A stretch of 64,000 bases of DNA from Acidimicrobiales bacterium AG-414-N20 (GCA_003214465.1 QCLO01000008.1:1-64000), one strand, 5' to 3'. Numbered from the stretch's first letter, positions 9,242 to 17,722 are shown. Program-made: numbers and translations. Notes: generated by a model not told the origin, from the letters alone.

Positions 9242-9709
9242 TCAGCTTTGTGAACGGATTACCGACAAAACTTCGTCACCATGTGTCTGGAAATCTGTAA
9301 TTGAGTCTTGATCCCAAATAGCTGCAATTAACCCTTCAGGGGAAATTAAGAAACTAGTTCTCAAGGGAAAAGCTACAGCTGGGTCGTCCGCAGGCCGAGC
9401 TGCTCCATAAAGCTCCCCTATTTTTCTCTCAGGATCAGCTATTAATGGAAAAGAAAATTCTTGTTCCTCAGAAAATTTCTTTTGTTCGTCTACTGTGTCG
9501 AAACTGGCACCAACTATTACGGCTCCTAGATCTGAAAATTCTGAGACTCTATCACGGAGCCCCTGACCCTGGATCGTTCAACCCGGTGTGGATGCTTTTG
9601 TATACCACCAAAACAAAACCCAGCTTCCTGAAAAATCAGCCAAAGATAGTGTGTTGCCATCTTGATCAAGTGCTGAAAATTTCGGCGCTTCGTTTCCTAC
9701 TTCAAGCAT
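9242..9709 (-). CDS. prxU: Selenocysteine-containing peroxiredoxin (in-frame UGA at the peroxidatic position)
   Basis: Read through one UGA, this frame gives a complete 155-residue thioredoxin-fold peroxiredoxin of the BCP/AhpC-TSA class. It starts MLEVGNEAPKFSALDQDG and contains FWWYTKASTPG-U-TIQGQGLRDR, GASFDTVDEQKKF and SFPLIADPERKIGELYGAA. The UGA codon (9578-9580) falls at residue 44, exactly where the family has the peroxidatic Cys of TPGCT. The resolving Cys found five residues later in BCP is Gln here, so it looks like a one-Sec enzyme that reduces hydroperoxides. The ATG follows AAGAGGAGCA, a strong ribosome site. A SECIS-like hairpin lies at 9540-9566. A standard gene caller would lose the gene. 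Sec machinery is not in this window. Confidence 0.85.
9540..9566 (-). promoter_or_regulatory. Bacterial SECIS-like hairpin for UGA recoding in prxU
   Basis: On the transcript, GGGGCUC pairs with GAGUCUC in a 7-bp stem (with two G-U pairs), closed by the 7-nt apical loop CGUGAUA. Below an A/A mismatch two further pairs (C-G, U-A) extend the stem. The loop begins 22 nt after the UGA and its second base is G. The known bacterial SECIS pattern asks for a hairpin whose apical loop lies about 16-37 nt after UGA with a G in the first two loop positions. Base pairing was worked out by hand. Confidence 0.72.
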
Positions 9710-9778
9710 TGCTCCTCTTTTCTGTATTGGCCACAATAGTGACCATAGCTTCCCAAGTCTCCGAACGGGCTTTATAAA

Positions 9779-11242
9779 TTAAGCCAGCCAAGAAATCGCC
9801 TGAATTTCGCTGTAAGCCTTTAAACCCCATGTGCCACGATCTCGACCTATTCCAGACATCTTGAATCCCCCAAAAGGTGCTTCCATGTGGGGCTGGATAC
9901 TGTTAAGAGCGACGTTTCCGCTTTCCAAACTTTTAGCTATCTGATGAGCCCTAGCAGTGTCCCCCGCGTACACGTAACTAAATAGGCCGTAGTCAGAGTC
10001 ATTGGCCATTGCAATCGCTTCTTCATCATCTTCATGTGGCATCACCACAACAACTGGCCCAAAGGCCTCTTCGCGAACAACGTGCATGTCAGTTGTGCAA
10101 TCAGCCAAAAGTGTTGGTGCTACAAAATAACCTTGTTCATCAGGTCTTTCTCCTCCGCAAACCAATTTGGCTCCAGACTCGACGCCAGAAGAAATGAATT
10201 TTTCAACATTGTCTCTCTGCTGTTCCGAAATCAAAGGGCCCACTAGAGTATCACGCTCCAAGGGGTCTCCTATCTTTAGCATTCCCGCTACAGCCTCGAG
10301 AGTCTCTACTGTTTGATCGTAAATATTTCGATGACAAATGACTCGTGTGGGTGCAGTGCAAATCTGGCCACTATGAAAACCCCAAACACTTGCTATGGCT
10401 CCCATCGCTCCATCTATACTGGCGTCTTCGGTCATAATGAGAGCACCTTTACCGCCTAGCTCCATGAGAACGCGTGTCATAGTTGACGCGCCACTTTCGT
10501 AGATTGACTTACCGACAGAGGTCGATCCAGTGAAACTGATCATGTTCACATCTTTTGATGCAACCATCGCCGCTGGAACTTCAGGGCCGGAAGAAGTAAC
10601 AATATTTATGACTCCTGGAGGAAAACCGGCTTCATTTATGGCTTCACCCAGTCTCAAAATTCCCAAAGGGTCTTGTGGCGCGGGTTTTATGATGCAGGTA
10701 TTACCCATTGCTAGGGCTGGTGCTATTTTGCCTGCCACGTTAGTAAGAGGGAAATTGTAGGGCGTGATGCATAAAACTACTCCAACTGGTTGGTGGTACA
10801 CAGATGCAGCCAAAAGACCTGCAGGCCCAAGTGCAGTTGCACCTTGTTTAACGGGAAGTTCAGATAAATCTATTCGTTGTGGTTTCGAGTAATAACGGAA
10901 ACGGTCTATAAACCCTCCCGCTACTTGCAAAGTTTCTGTAATGTTTATAGTTGATCCAGTCTCCGCCTGAACCAAATCAACCCACTCTGGGGCTTTCTGT
11001 TCAAGCACATCTGCAAGTTTCCCGAGTAGATAACATCTCTGATCTATCGATGTATTTTTCCAGTCGCCTAATGCATCTCTTGCGGCTGCCATTGCATCAG
11101 TTGCCTCACTCAGGGATGCTTCCGGTGCATGACCTACTATCTCCATGGTGTAAGGATTCTGCACTGGATATGTTCCTGCAGTTTCTACCCACTCGCCTCC
11201 TATAAGCAATTTCCATTGCTCTTCCGGGTCTATTTTCGTCAT
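9779..11242 (-). CDS. Aldehyde dehydrogenase family protein
   Basis: A 487-residue NAD(P)-dependent aldehyde dehydrogenase that oxidises an aldehyde to the acid. The nucleotide-binding region has ITPYNFPL and SFTGSTSVGK, the general-base motif is ELGGKGALI, and the catalytic Cys lies in GQICTAPTR. The FRYYSKPQRIDLSE stretch resembles benzaldehyde/aryl-aldehyde dehydrogenases, but the substrate is not certain. I chose the ATG at 11242 over the one 18 bp upstream because AGGGAGAG lies just ahead of it. The peroxiredoxin prxU follows 69 bp downstream on the same strand. Confidence 0.88.
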   Translation of the reverse strand: MTKIDPEEQWKLLIGGEWVETAGTYPVQNPYTMEIVGHAPEASLSEATDAMAAARDALGDWKNTSIDQRCYLLGKLADVLEQKAPEWVDLVQAETGSTINITETLQVAGGFIDRFRYYSKPQRIDLSELPVKQGATALGPAGLLAASVYHQPVGVVLCITPYNFPLTNVAGKIAPALAMGNTCIIKPAPQDPLGILRLGEAINEAGFPPGVINIVTSSGPEVPAAMVASKDVNMISFTGSTSVGKSIYESGASTMTRVLMELGGKGALIMTEDASIDGAMGAIASVWGFHSGQICTAPTRVICHRNIYDQTVETLEAVAGMLKIGDPLERDTLVGPLISEQQRDNVEKFISSGVESGAKLVCGGERPDEQGYFVAPTLLADCTTDMHVVREEAFGPVVVVMPHEDDEEAIAMANDSDYGLFSYVYAGDTARAHQIAKSLESGNVALNSIQPHMEAPFGGFKMSGIGRDRGTWGLKAYSEIQAISWLA

Positions 11243-11347
11243 CACTCTCCCTAAGCCCATTTGAGTATGCTTAAAAGTTCTTTACTAACCTCTGCATTTA
11301 CTACTTTAGTAATCCATTATCAGTAAATATCAAGGATAGAAAACTAT

Positions 11348-12040
11348 ATGCAGAATAATTCGAACATTTCGGACGGGAATACATACCACCGCTCTTTTTT
11401 TCTTGATGAAAAACTTTTTGAATACATCCTGGATCACACTTCTCAACCTGATGAGATACAAAAATCTCTTATCGAAACTACATCTAGATTAGGGCGAGTT
11501 TCTGCCATGCAGGTCGCTCAGGATCAAGGCGTTTTTCTTTCCATGTTAGTTGCTGCGATCAGACCCAAATTTGCCGTTGAAATAGGAACTTTCACTGGTT
11601 ATTCATCTTTGGCTATTGCTAACGCCCTACCGGAGAATGGAAAACTATTATGTTGCGACGTTTCTGAAGAATGGACTTCTGTAGCTAGTGAGTACTGGGA
11701 AAAGGCAGGTGTAGATGAAAAAATCGAGCTTGTCATTGCACCTGCGAAACAAACTCTGGCTAATTTGCCTGATGACATGGAAATAGATTTTGCTTTCATT
11801 GATGCAGATAAGGGTGGTTATCTAGAATATTACGAACAGATTGTGCCTAGATTGTCAGAAAATGGACTAATAGCAATCGACAACGTTTTATGGTCAGGCA
11901 GAGTAGTTAATCCAGAGGTATCTGACGACGACACTATCTCGATTCGAAACTTCAATGATCACGTCTATCAAGATGACAGAGTTTCTTCCGTGATGCTTTC
12001 GGTCGGTGACGGACTGACTTTGGTAAGGCGCACTAATTAA
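11348..12040 (+). CDS. SAM-dependent O-methyltransferase (CCoAOMT/COMT-like)
   Basis: A 230-residue class I methyltransferase of the caffeoyl-CoA/catechol O-methyltransferase type. The SAM site is VEIGTFTGYSSLAIANALP, the acidic loop is CCDVSEEW, and the metal/catalytic region is DFAFIDADKGGYLEYYE followed by IDNVLWSGRV. Family members methylate catechol-like hydroxyls in a Mg2+-dependent way; the substrate is unknown. AAGGA lies about 11 nt before the ATG. Confidence 0.85.
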   Translation: MQNNSNISDGNTYHRSFFLDEKLFEYILDHTSQPDEIQKSLIETTSRLGRVSAMQVAQDQGVFLSMLVAAIRPKFAVEIGTFTGYSSLAIANALPENGKLLCCDVSEEWTSVASEYWEKAGVDEKIELVIAPAKQTLANLPDDMEIDFAFIDADKGGYLEYYEQIVPRLSENGLIAIDNVLWSGRVVNPEVSDDDTISIRNFNDHVYQDDRVSSVMLSVGDGLTLVRRTN

Positions 12041-12071
12041 AGTTTTTATGCAAAAATAAACAAGGTCTGTT

Positions 12072-12095
12072 TCTGCCGGTTAGGATCTCGGCAGA
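12072..12095 (+). terminator. Hairpin between the O-methyltransferase and thiolase genes
   Basis: TCTGCCG and CGGCAGA form a 7-bp stem around a 10-nt loop, followed by a short ATTTAA. The U-tract is poor, so it is at best a weak terminator or an RNA-processing hairpin. The thiolase ribosome site GAGAGG follows at once. Confidence 0.35.
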
Positions 12096-12121
12096 TTTAA
12101 TAACAAATTGAGAGGTTAATA

Positions 12122-13324
12122 ATGCCAGACGCTGTAATAGTTGCAACTTCAAGAACTCCTATAGGTAGAGCAAATAAAGGCAGTCTGGCAGAAGCTAGAC
12201 CTGATGATATGTCAGCTTTTATAATTAAAGATGTCCTCTCCAAAGTTCCACAACTTCAAAATGATTTGGTTGAAGATGTCCTGTGGGGAACTGGTCAACC
12301 TGGTGGAGAACAAGGTTATAACATTGCGCGCATATCAAGTCTCTTGGCTGGTATAGATGCTCCCGGAGTGACAGTAAACCGGTACTGTTCATCTTCTTTG
12401 CAAACAATCCGTATGGCCTTTCACGCAATTAAGGCTGGGGAGGGAGACGTGTTTGTTGCCGGAGGTGTCGAGTGTGTCAGTCGTTACCAGTTTGGCGCTT
12501 CTGATACCGGGCCGCATAACGACTCTTTTAAAGACGCCGAGACTCGAACCGCTGAAAGAACCGGAGAAGGAGTAGATACTTGGACTCCACCCCAAGGTTT
12601 GCCAGATGTGTATATAGCAATGGGACAAACTGCCGAAAACGTGGCTCAAAGTAAGGGAGTTTCGCGTAAAGATCAGGACGAATGGGGAGTACGTTCGCAA
12701 AATCGCGCAGAAGCCGCTGCGGCTCGAGGATTTTTTGAACGTGAGATCACCCCTTACACAGTTCCGAATGGGGCTGTCGTGACAGCTGACGATGGAATAA
12801 GAGCTGGAACAACATATGAAAATGTTTCACAGTTAAACCCTGTTTTCCGCCCTGATGGCACTGTTACTGCTGGTAATGCTTGTCCTTTGAATGACGGTGC
12901 TGCTGCCGTAGTTGTAATGAGTGAAGAAAAAGCTTCAGAATTAGGAGTAACGCCGTTAGCGAAAATTGTAGCTTCTGGAGTTTCGTCCCTAAATCCAGAG
13001 GTGATGGGGTTAGGTCCAATTGATGCAATTAACCAGACGCTACAAAGAGCCGGTATGGCAATTAGTGACATAGACCTCGTCGAAATAAATGAAGCTTTCG
13101 CAGCGCAAGTTATTCCTTCAGCGGAAGAAACTGGAATAGACCATGACAAATTGAATGTAAATGGCGGAGCTATAGCTTTGGGTCATCCATTTGGAATGAC
13201 AGGTGCTCGAATAATGACAACGCTTATAAATGGACTGGAAGACGCAGATAAAGAATTCGGACTTGAAACCATGTGTGTTGGGGGCGGACAAGGAATGGCG
13301 ATGATAGTTCAGCGGATGAGCTGA
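12122..13324 (+). CDS. Thiolase (acetyl-CoA C-acyltransferase)
   Basis: A 400-residue thiolase. The nucleophile is C89 in VNRYCSSSLQT. The second active-site block is NEAFAAQ, followed by GGAIALGHPFGMTGAR with the catalytic His, and the C-terminal Cys lies in CVGGGQGMAM. All catalytic residues are present, so it should be active in beta-oxidation or acetoacetyl-CoA formation. The VNRYCSSSLQT form is close to the mycobacterial FadA/FadA2 type. GAGAGG precedes the ATG. It converges with the next gene, 9 bp between stops. Confidence 0.9.
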   Translation: MPDAVIVATSRTPIGRANKGSLAEARPDDMSAFIIKDVLSKVPQLQNDLVEDVLWGTGQPGGEQGYNIARISSLLAGIDAPGVTVNRYCSSSLQTIRMAFHAIKAGEGDVFVAGGVECVSRYQFGASDTGPHNDSFKDAETRTAERTGEGVDTWTPPQGLPDVYIAMGQTAENVAQSKGVSRKDQDEWGVRSQNRAEAAAARGFFEREITPYTVPNGAVVTADDGIRAGTTYENVSQLNPVFRPDGTVTAGNACPLNDGAAAVVVMSEEKASELGVTPLAKIVASGVSSLNPEVMGLGPIDAINQTLQRAGMAISDIDLVEINEAFAAQVIPSAEETGIDHDKLNVNGGAIALGHPFGMTGARIMTTLINGLEDADKEFGLETMCVGGGQGMAMIVQRMS

Positions 13325-13333
13325 AGATCAGAA

Positions 13334-14215
13334 CTACTTGCTCTTAGCTTCTCGTCCAGCTGGCATCCATTTTGACCCAGCTGTTTTATCTATATGATCC
13401 ATGTAGCGTGATCCTACTGGTTCTATCAACTCGAGAAACTGAGTGGTTTGATCAATCCCAAGATTACGCCAAGCAGCACTTGCTATGTTGTTAAGTTTTC
13501 TTTCTAGCCCTTCCCTGTATTCCAAACCTTTAGTCGTAACTTTTTCTCCATCCGCTAAACCACGCTCTGTCAACTTTTTGAATGCGAGACTAATTGCTGC
13601 ATCATCTGCACCTCTGCTTCGTGGAAGCCATTGGTCGTCATAATCATGCTTGGCATTATCCAGAATTCCCGCCATAGTGCCGTCAATATTTTCGCTTGTC
13701 ATGATTGCCCAATGGGTATCACCCCTCCACTCACGAATGGCGTTAACAGCAAGCCAAGCTGATGTGAGTGGATCTTCATGGCGTGGCCAATCCAATAACG
13801 ACGCAAATAAAGCGCGGCCCGAAACAGGAAGCTCTTCTGCCGCTTTCCAAAGAGTTGGGGACATTGTTGCTAAAGGTTCACATATTTCTGGTGTTAGCTC
13901 CTTTAAACCAGGAGCTACCGCAGCATCTCGAGCTGCTGCCGCTTTTTCGAAAGTTGTATATTCACGACAGTTATCAAGGCTTACTTTAATAAAATCCGGG
14001 TGTATAGAGTAAAAACATGCAGATACTGCTTTATTTCCAGCTTCTCCTAAAGTAGCCGCACGAGTAGAAACGTAATAACCAAATCCATTGGGAACTCCAA
14101 GTGCTTCATAATTTGCAATAGCCCTCGGATCCCAATAAATCCAACCGATCAACCTATGAGAAACAAAAGCTGCACGACGACTAAGTTCTTCCCAGTCATT
14201 TTCATCTCTGTTCAA
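13334..14215 (-). CDS. SCO6745-family protein (SalK-like helical protein)
   Basis: A 293-residue protein with RRAAFVSHRLIGWIYWDPRAI near the start, a run of helices, and a winged-helix-like middle containing LAFKKLTERGLADGEKVTTKG. This pattern recalls the actinobacterial SCO6745/SalK family, whose biochemical role is not established. No catalytic motif is visible. The start is TTG with only a weak purine stretch upstream, so it may be slightly off. It lies 24 bp upstream of... and ends away from ilvC on the same strand: ilvC is transcribed first, so read-through from the ilv operon is possible. Confidence 0.65.
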   Translation of the reverse strand: MNRDENDWEELSRRAAFVSHRLIGWIYWDPRAIANYEALGVPNGFGYYVSTRAATLGEAGNKAVSACFYSIHPDFIKVSLDNCREYTTFEKAAAARDAAVAPGLKELTPEICEPLATMSPTLWKAAEELPVSGRALFASLLDWPRHEDPLTSAWLAVNAIREWRGDTHWAIMTSENIDGTMAGILDNAKHDYDDQWLPRSRGADDAAISLAFKKLTERGLADGEKVTTKGLEYREGLERKLNNIASAAWRNLGIDQTTQFLELIEPVGSRYMDHIDKTAGSKWMPAGREAKSK

Positions 14216-14239
14216 TTTTTCACACTTTAAGCAACTTCG

Positions 14240-15271
14240 TTAACCTTGACCACCTGATGCATCTTGCACAGATACTTTGCCAGCACTAATCCATGGCATC
14301 ATGTCACGAAGTTTAGAACCAACTTGCTCAATACGATGTTGACGTCCTTTTTCTTCCAAAGCGTAAAAGTTTTCCCTACCAGAATGTGCTTCTGCTACCC
14401 ATTCTTCTGCGAAAGCTCCAGATTGGATTTCATCTAACACCTGTTTCATTGTTTCTCTGACATGGTCATCAACCACTCGAGGGCCACGAGTCAAATCGCC
14501 GTATTCGGCAGTATCAGAAACTGAATAACGCATACCTCCTATACCTTGTTCATACATGAGGTCTACGATCAACTTCAATTCATGAAGACATTCGAAATAA
14601 CAAATCTCAGGCTGATACCCCGCGTCAACCAATGTGTCAAAAGCACTTCTAACTAGCTCAGTAACTCCGCCACAAAGAACTACCTGTTCTCCAAAAAGAT
14701 CCGTCTCGCACTCTTCTGTGAAAGTCGTTTCAATAACTCCTGCTCTGGCTCCTCCCAGTCCATCTGCATAAGCTATGGCTAGATCTTTTGCTCCACCCGT
14801 CGGGTCTTGCTCTACAGCAATTAGACAAGGCACTCCTCCACCTTCAACATATGTTCTGCGAACTAAGTGGCCTGGCCCTTTGGGGGCAATCATGATGACA
14901 TCTACGTCATCAGGCGGTGTTATCAGATCAAATCGGATATTAAAGCCATGGGCAAAAGCAATGGCGTCTCCAGCTTTCAAATTTGGAGCAATGTGTTCTT
15001 CGTATATTGCCGCTTGGTCTGTATCAGGCAGCAAAAGCATTATTACATCAGCCCAGTCTGATGCTTCAGAAAGTGAACGAACTGTAAGTCCAGCTTCTTC
15101 AGCTTTTGCGATAGAACCAGAGCCCTCGCGTAACCCCACGCATACATCAATCCCGGATTCTTTTAGGTTCAAAGCGTGAGCATGGCCTTGTGATCCATAG
15201 CCCAAAATTGCTACTTTCCGATCTGATATCGCCGAACGATTCACATCGTTTTCATAATAAATATTTACCAC
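14240..15271 (-). CDS. ilvC: Ketol-acid reductoisomerase
   Basis: A 343-residue class I ketol-acid reductoisomerase, the second common step of Val/Leu/Ile synthesis, converting acetolactate or acetohydroxybutyrate to the dihydroxy acid with NADPH and Mg2+. The nucleotide-binding motif is [13 protein letters not shown]. The catalytic region includes [29 protein letters not shown] and the downstream [20 protein letters not shown]. Start GTG with AGGAG 6 nt upstream. It is the last gene of ilvBNC, 46 bp after ilvN, and is presumably under the attenuator at 17595-17687. Confidence 0.97.
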   Translation of the reverse strand: MVNIYYENDVNRSAISDRKVAILGYGSQGHAHALNLKESGIDVCVGLREGSGSIAKAEEAGLTVRSLSEASDWADVIMLLLPDTDQAAIYEEHIAPNLKAGDAIAFAHGFNIRFDLITPPDDVDVIMIAPKGPGHLVRRTYVEGGGVPCLIAVEQDPTGGAKDLAIAYADGLGGARAGVIETTFTEECETDLFGEQVVLCGGVTELVRSAFDTLVDAGYQPEICYFECLHELKLIVDLMYEQGIGGMRYSVSDTAEYGDLTRGPRVVDDHVRETMKQVLDEIQSGAFAEEWVAEAHSGRENFYALEEKGRQHRIEQVGSKLRDMMPWISAGKVSVQDASGGQG

Positions 15272-15317
15272 GAATTTCTCCTAATTGTTTTTCTTCTAAT
15301 ATTTAAGATTTATGCAT

Positions 15318-15815
15318 TTACAACGAATCTAGAGCAACGCGACCTGTTCGTTGTAATTCAACTATGCCAAAATTGCTTAAAAAAGATTCAAAATCGTCAA
15401 TCACGGATGAGGTTTCCACCAAAGAGAGCATCATGCTTTCGGTTCCGATATTTAGCACCTTTCCTCCGACTTTGTCTAAATGATCAACCAACTCATCTCT
15501 TTGGCTAGCTTCAGCTTTGACTGTAACGATCATCAATTCTCTTTCGACTGATTTATCAGGATCTAAAGCCCGTATTTCAACAACATTTATGAGTTTGTCC
15601 AGCTGTTTTATTATTTGATCCAAGGAAACGGATTCAAGCTCTATGTCAAGATCAACGGTTATACGACTAAATTCTGCTTTATCGGTAGGCGCAACAGCCA
15701 AAGACTTGATATTTACACCTCGACGGGCAAAAAGGCCGCTAACTCGTGCCAAAACGCCAAACTTGTTATCGACGGTTACAACTAAAGTTCTGTAATTTGG
15801 TTGACTCTTTTTCAC
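15318..15815 (-). CDS. ilvN: Acetolactate synthase small (regulatory) subunit
   Basis: A 165-residue regulatory subunit with an N-terminal ACT domain (VVTVDNKFGVLARVSGLFARR), which binds valine for feedback control in this family, and the C-terminal ALS_ss domain containing ELMIVTVKA and TGRVALDSL. Its start codon overlaps the stop of ilvB by 4 bp, so translation of the two subunits is coupled. Confidence 0.95.
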   Translation of the reverse strand: MKKSQPNYRTLVVTVDNKFGVLARVSGLFARRGVNIKSLAVAPTDKAEFSRITVDLDIELESVSLDQIIKQLDKLINVVEIRALDPDKSVERELMIVTVKAEASQRDELVDHLDKVGGKVLNIGTESMMLSLVETSSVIDDFESFLSNFGIVELQRTGRVALDSL

Positions 15816-17554
15816 CGTTCTTGGCTTTCTTGAGATGGAGGAACAACAATTGAAGAGTTGTCTTGACCTGAAGGGACCATAGGGTAAACATGCTCTTCAG
15901 CTGCGGTTCGAAAGTCTATTACAACTGATCTATCTTCAATCTCATTAGCCTTAGCTATAGCTTCTGGGACTTCTTCGGGACTGTCAACTCGAATACCGAC
16001 ACAACCCATTGACTCTGCCCATGCCTTATAATTTGGTACATCCTCTGAGAGGAATACTTCTGAATATCTTTCTTGGTAAAACATATCCTGCCACTGGCGG
16101 ACCATGCCTAAGTACGAATTATTGAGTAGCGCGACTTTTATTGGAATATTTTCAACTGTTGCAGTTACAAGTTCTTGAGCTGTCATCTGGAAACACCCAT
16201 CTCCGTCAACTGCCCAAACCATCCGGTCAGGGTTTCCTACTTTTGCTCCAATCGCGGCAGGTATCGAGAACCCCATTGTCCCCAATCCCCCAGAATTTAT
16301 CCATGTATATGGACTATCAAAATTCCAATATTGACTGGTCCACATTTGGTGCTGACCAACTCCTGAAGCAACGATTGCGTCATCAGGGGCCAAATCTCTA
16401 AGTTGCTCAATAACATATTGAGGTTTCAATTTGCTTCCAGGTTCAGAGTTTTCATATGTAAGAGGAAAACGTTCTTGCCAACCACTAATACTCGATTTCC
16501 ATTCTGAACGATCTGTTGAAGCAACTCCCTGTTTTTTAAGCAGGTCAACCATTGTCTCGATCACTAAACGGCAATCACCAGTAATAGCTACATCTGGTTT
16601 TCTAACCTTTCCAATTTCTGCAGGGTCAATGTCTACATGAATTATTTTTGCATCTGGTGCAAAGCCATCGACCTTGCCAGTAACACGATCGTCGAAACGA
16701 GCACCCAAAGCTACTAACAAATCGGCTTTTTGCATGGAAGTAACAGCCGTATAATTTCCGTGCATTCCAGGCATTCCTAAACAAAGCTCATGACTATCGG
16801 GGAAGGCTCCTCTAGCCATAAGAGTTGTTACCACATGGATCCCTGTAATCTCTACTAGTTCTCTTAGGGCTTCGGCTGCTCTTGCTTTAAGGATCCCACC
16901 TCCAACATAGAAAATTGGCCTCTCGGAATTCTGTATTAGTTCTAAAGCTTTCTCTATTCCAGACAGGTCAAAGTTTTTTTCCGGTTCATAGCCCGGCAAA
17001 TCCATTTCAGGGTCATCAACCCAATTAAGTTGCGACCTAGAATTTTTAGGGTCAACAATATCCTTGGGTACATCAATCAGCACAGGACCAGGCCGACCTG
17101 TAGTCGCTATGTGAAATGCCTCTTTTACTATCCTTGGAATATCTTGTGCATCTTTGACGAGAAAATTATGTTTTGTAACTCCCATAGTGATCCCAGTGGT
17201 GTCACATTCCTGAAAAGCATCAGTACCAATCGCAGCTAAAGGTACTTGTCCTGTAATTACCACCAATGGTATTGAGTCCAAATACGCGTCGCATAAAGGT
17301 GTGACAATATTCGTAGCTGCCGGGCCGCTAGTCACCATCGCTACACCAGGCTTGCCGGTTGCTTGGGCGTAACCTTCAGCCATGTGTCCAGCACCTTGTT
17401 CATGACGGACAAGTATGTGTCTGATGTTTGAATCAATAATCGGGTCATACACGGGCAGTATCGCTCCGCCAGGAAGCCCAAACATAACTTCCACACCCTC
17501 TTTTTCAAGAGCTCTAATTAGAGCCTTGCCGCCATCTATATTTTCACTGGTCAT
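15812..17554 (-). CDS. ilvB: Acetolactate synthase large (catalytic) subunit
   Basis: A 580-residue thiamine-diphosphate enzyme that condenses pyruvate with pyruvate or 2-oxobutyrate. The conserved Glu is in VRHEQGAGHMAEGYA, the FAD/middle domain has GIPGMHG-type sequence (LGMPGMHGNYTAV), and the ThDP motif runs GDGCFQMTAQEL to NNSYLGMVRQWQ. It is the first structural gene after the attenuator. Only a weak GAGAAAAAA precedes the ATG. The 4-bp overlap with ilvN indicates coupled translation. Confidence 0.97.
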   Translation of the reverse strand: MTSENIDGGKALIRALEKEGVEVMFGLPGGAILPVYDPIIDSNIRHILVRHEQGAGHMAEGYAQATGKPGVAMVTSGPAATNIVTPLCDAYLDSIPLVVITGQVPLAAIGTDAFQECDTTGITMGVTKHNFLVKDAQDIPRIVKEAFHIATTGRPGPVLIDVPKDIVDPKNSRSQLNWVDDPEMDLPGYEPEKNFDLSGIEKALELIQNSERPIFYVGGGILKARAAEALRELVEITGIHVVTTLMARGAFPDSHELCLGMPGMHGNYTAVTSMQKADLLVALGARFDDRVTGKVDGFAPDAKIIHVDIDPAEIGKVRKPDVAITGDCRLVIETMVDLLKKQGVASTDRSEWKSSISGWQERFPLTYENSEPGSKLKPQYVIEQLRDLAPDDAIVASGVGQHQMWTSQYWNFDSPYTWINSGGLGTMGFSIPAAIGAKVGNPDRMVWAVDGDGCFQMTAQELVTATVENIPIKVALLNNSYLGMVRQWQDMFYQERYSEVFLSEDVPNYKAWAESMGCVGIRVDSPEEVPEAIAKANEIEDRSVVIDFRTAAEEHVYPMVPSGQDNSSIVVPPSQESQER

Positions 17555-17594
17555 TTTTTTCTCAGATTAAATCTTTTTTATATAAAAACTTGAT

Positions 17595-17626
17595 TAAAAA
17601 CAATTGACCTCCCTTAGGGAGGTCAA
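17595..17626 (-). terminator. Intrinsic terminator of the ilvBNC attenuator
   Basis: On the minus-strand transcript UUGACCUCCC and GGGAGGUCAA form a perfect 10-bp stem with a UAA loop, followed at once by UUGUUUUUAA. Stem coordinates are 17604-17626. It lies between the leader peptide and ilvB, about 50 nt before the ilvB ATG, so in this position it would terminate transcription before the operon. It may also end read-through from ilvD. Confidence 0.8.
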
Positions 17627-17653
17627 AACGTGCACCCTCAGCGGGTACACGTT
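17627..17653 (-). promoter_or_regulatory. Pause/1:2 hairpin of the ilv attenuator
   Basis: AACGUGUACCC pairs with GGGUGCACGUU (11 bp including one U-G pair) around a GCUGA loop. The stem begins inside the leader-peptide stop codon. Its 3' arm also contains GAGGGU, which can pair with ACCUC in the 5' arm of the terminator hairpin (about 5 bp with a bulge). A ribosome stalled on the Val/Ile codons would cover the 5' arm and allow that alternative pairing, the classical attenuation logic. Confidence 0.65.
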
Positions 17654-17687
17654 AAATAACTACTACACCTACGAAAAATTCTCGCAC
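17652..17687 (-). CDS. ilv leader peptide MREFFVGVVVI
   Basis: A 12-codon open frame (GTG ... ATT TAA) encodes MREFFVGVVVI. Five of its last six residues are branched-chain amino acids (V6, V8, V9, V10, I11), the end products of the downstream operon. Its stop codon enters the first attenuator hairpin. The GTG is exactly 6 nt after a -10-like GATACT, so the transcript probably begins at the start codon and the peptide is made without a ribosome site. Short leaderless leader peptides of this kind are known for amino-acid operons of other Actinobacteria. Confidence 0.8.
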   Translation of the reverse strand: MREFFVGVVVI

Positions 17688-17693
17688 CTATCT

Positions 17694-17722
17694 AGTATCG
17701 CTGGGAAGCTAATAGCAAACAA
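17694..17722 (-). promoter_or_regulatory. Promoter of the ilv attenuator transcript
   Basis: TTGTTT (17717-17722) and GATACT (17694-17699) are separated by 17 bp, and the leader-peptide GTG starts 6 nt after the -10. It lies in the 40 bp between the ilvD stop and the leader peptide. Each hexamer matches sigma-70 consensus in four or more positions. Confidence 0.55.

Noticed and set aside
9242-9709. Peroxiredoxin read as a pseudogene broken by a nonsense mutation
   Set aside because: The only stop is at the exact peroxidatic-Cys codon, the frame is otherwise intact, the ribosome site is strong and a SECIS-like hairpin follows. A random nonsense mutation would not be expected to fit all four.
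9445-9777. Open frame on the plus strand across the peroxiredoxin region
   Set aside because: Its translation has no recognisable domain, and it is the antisense shadow of the selenoprotein gene.
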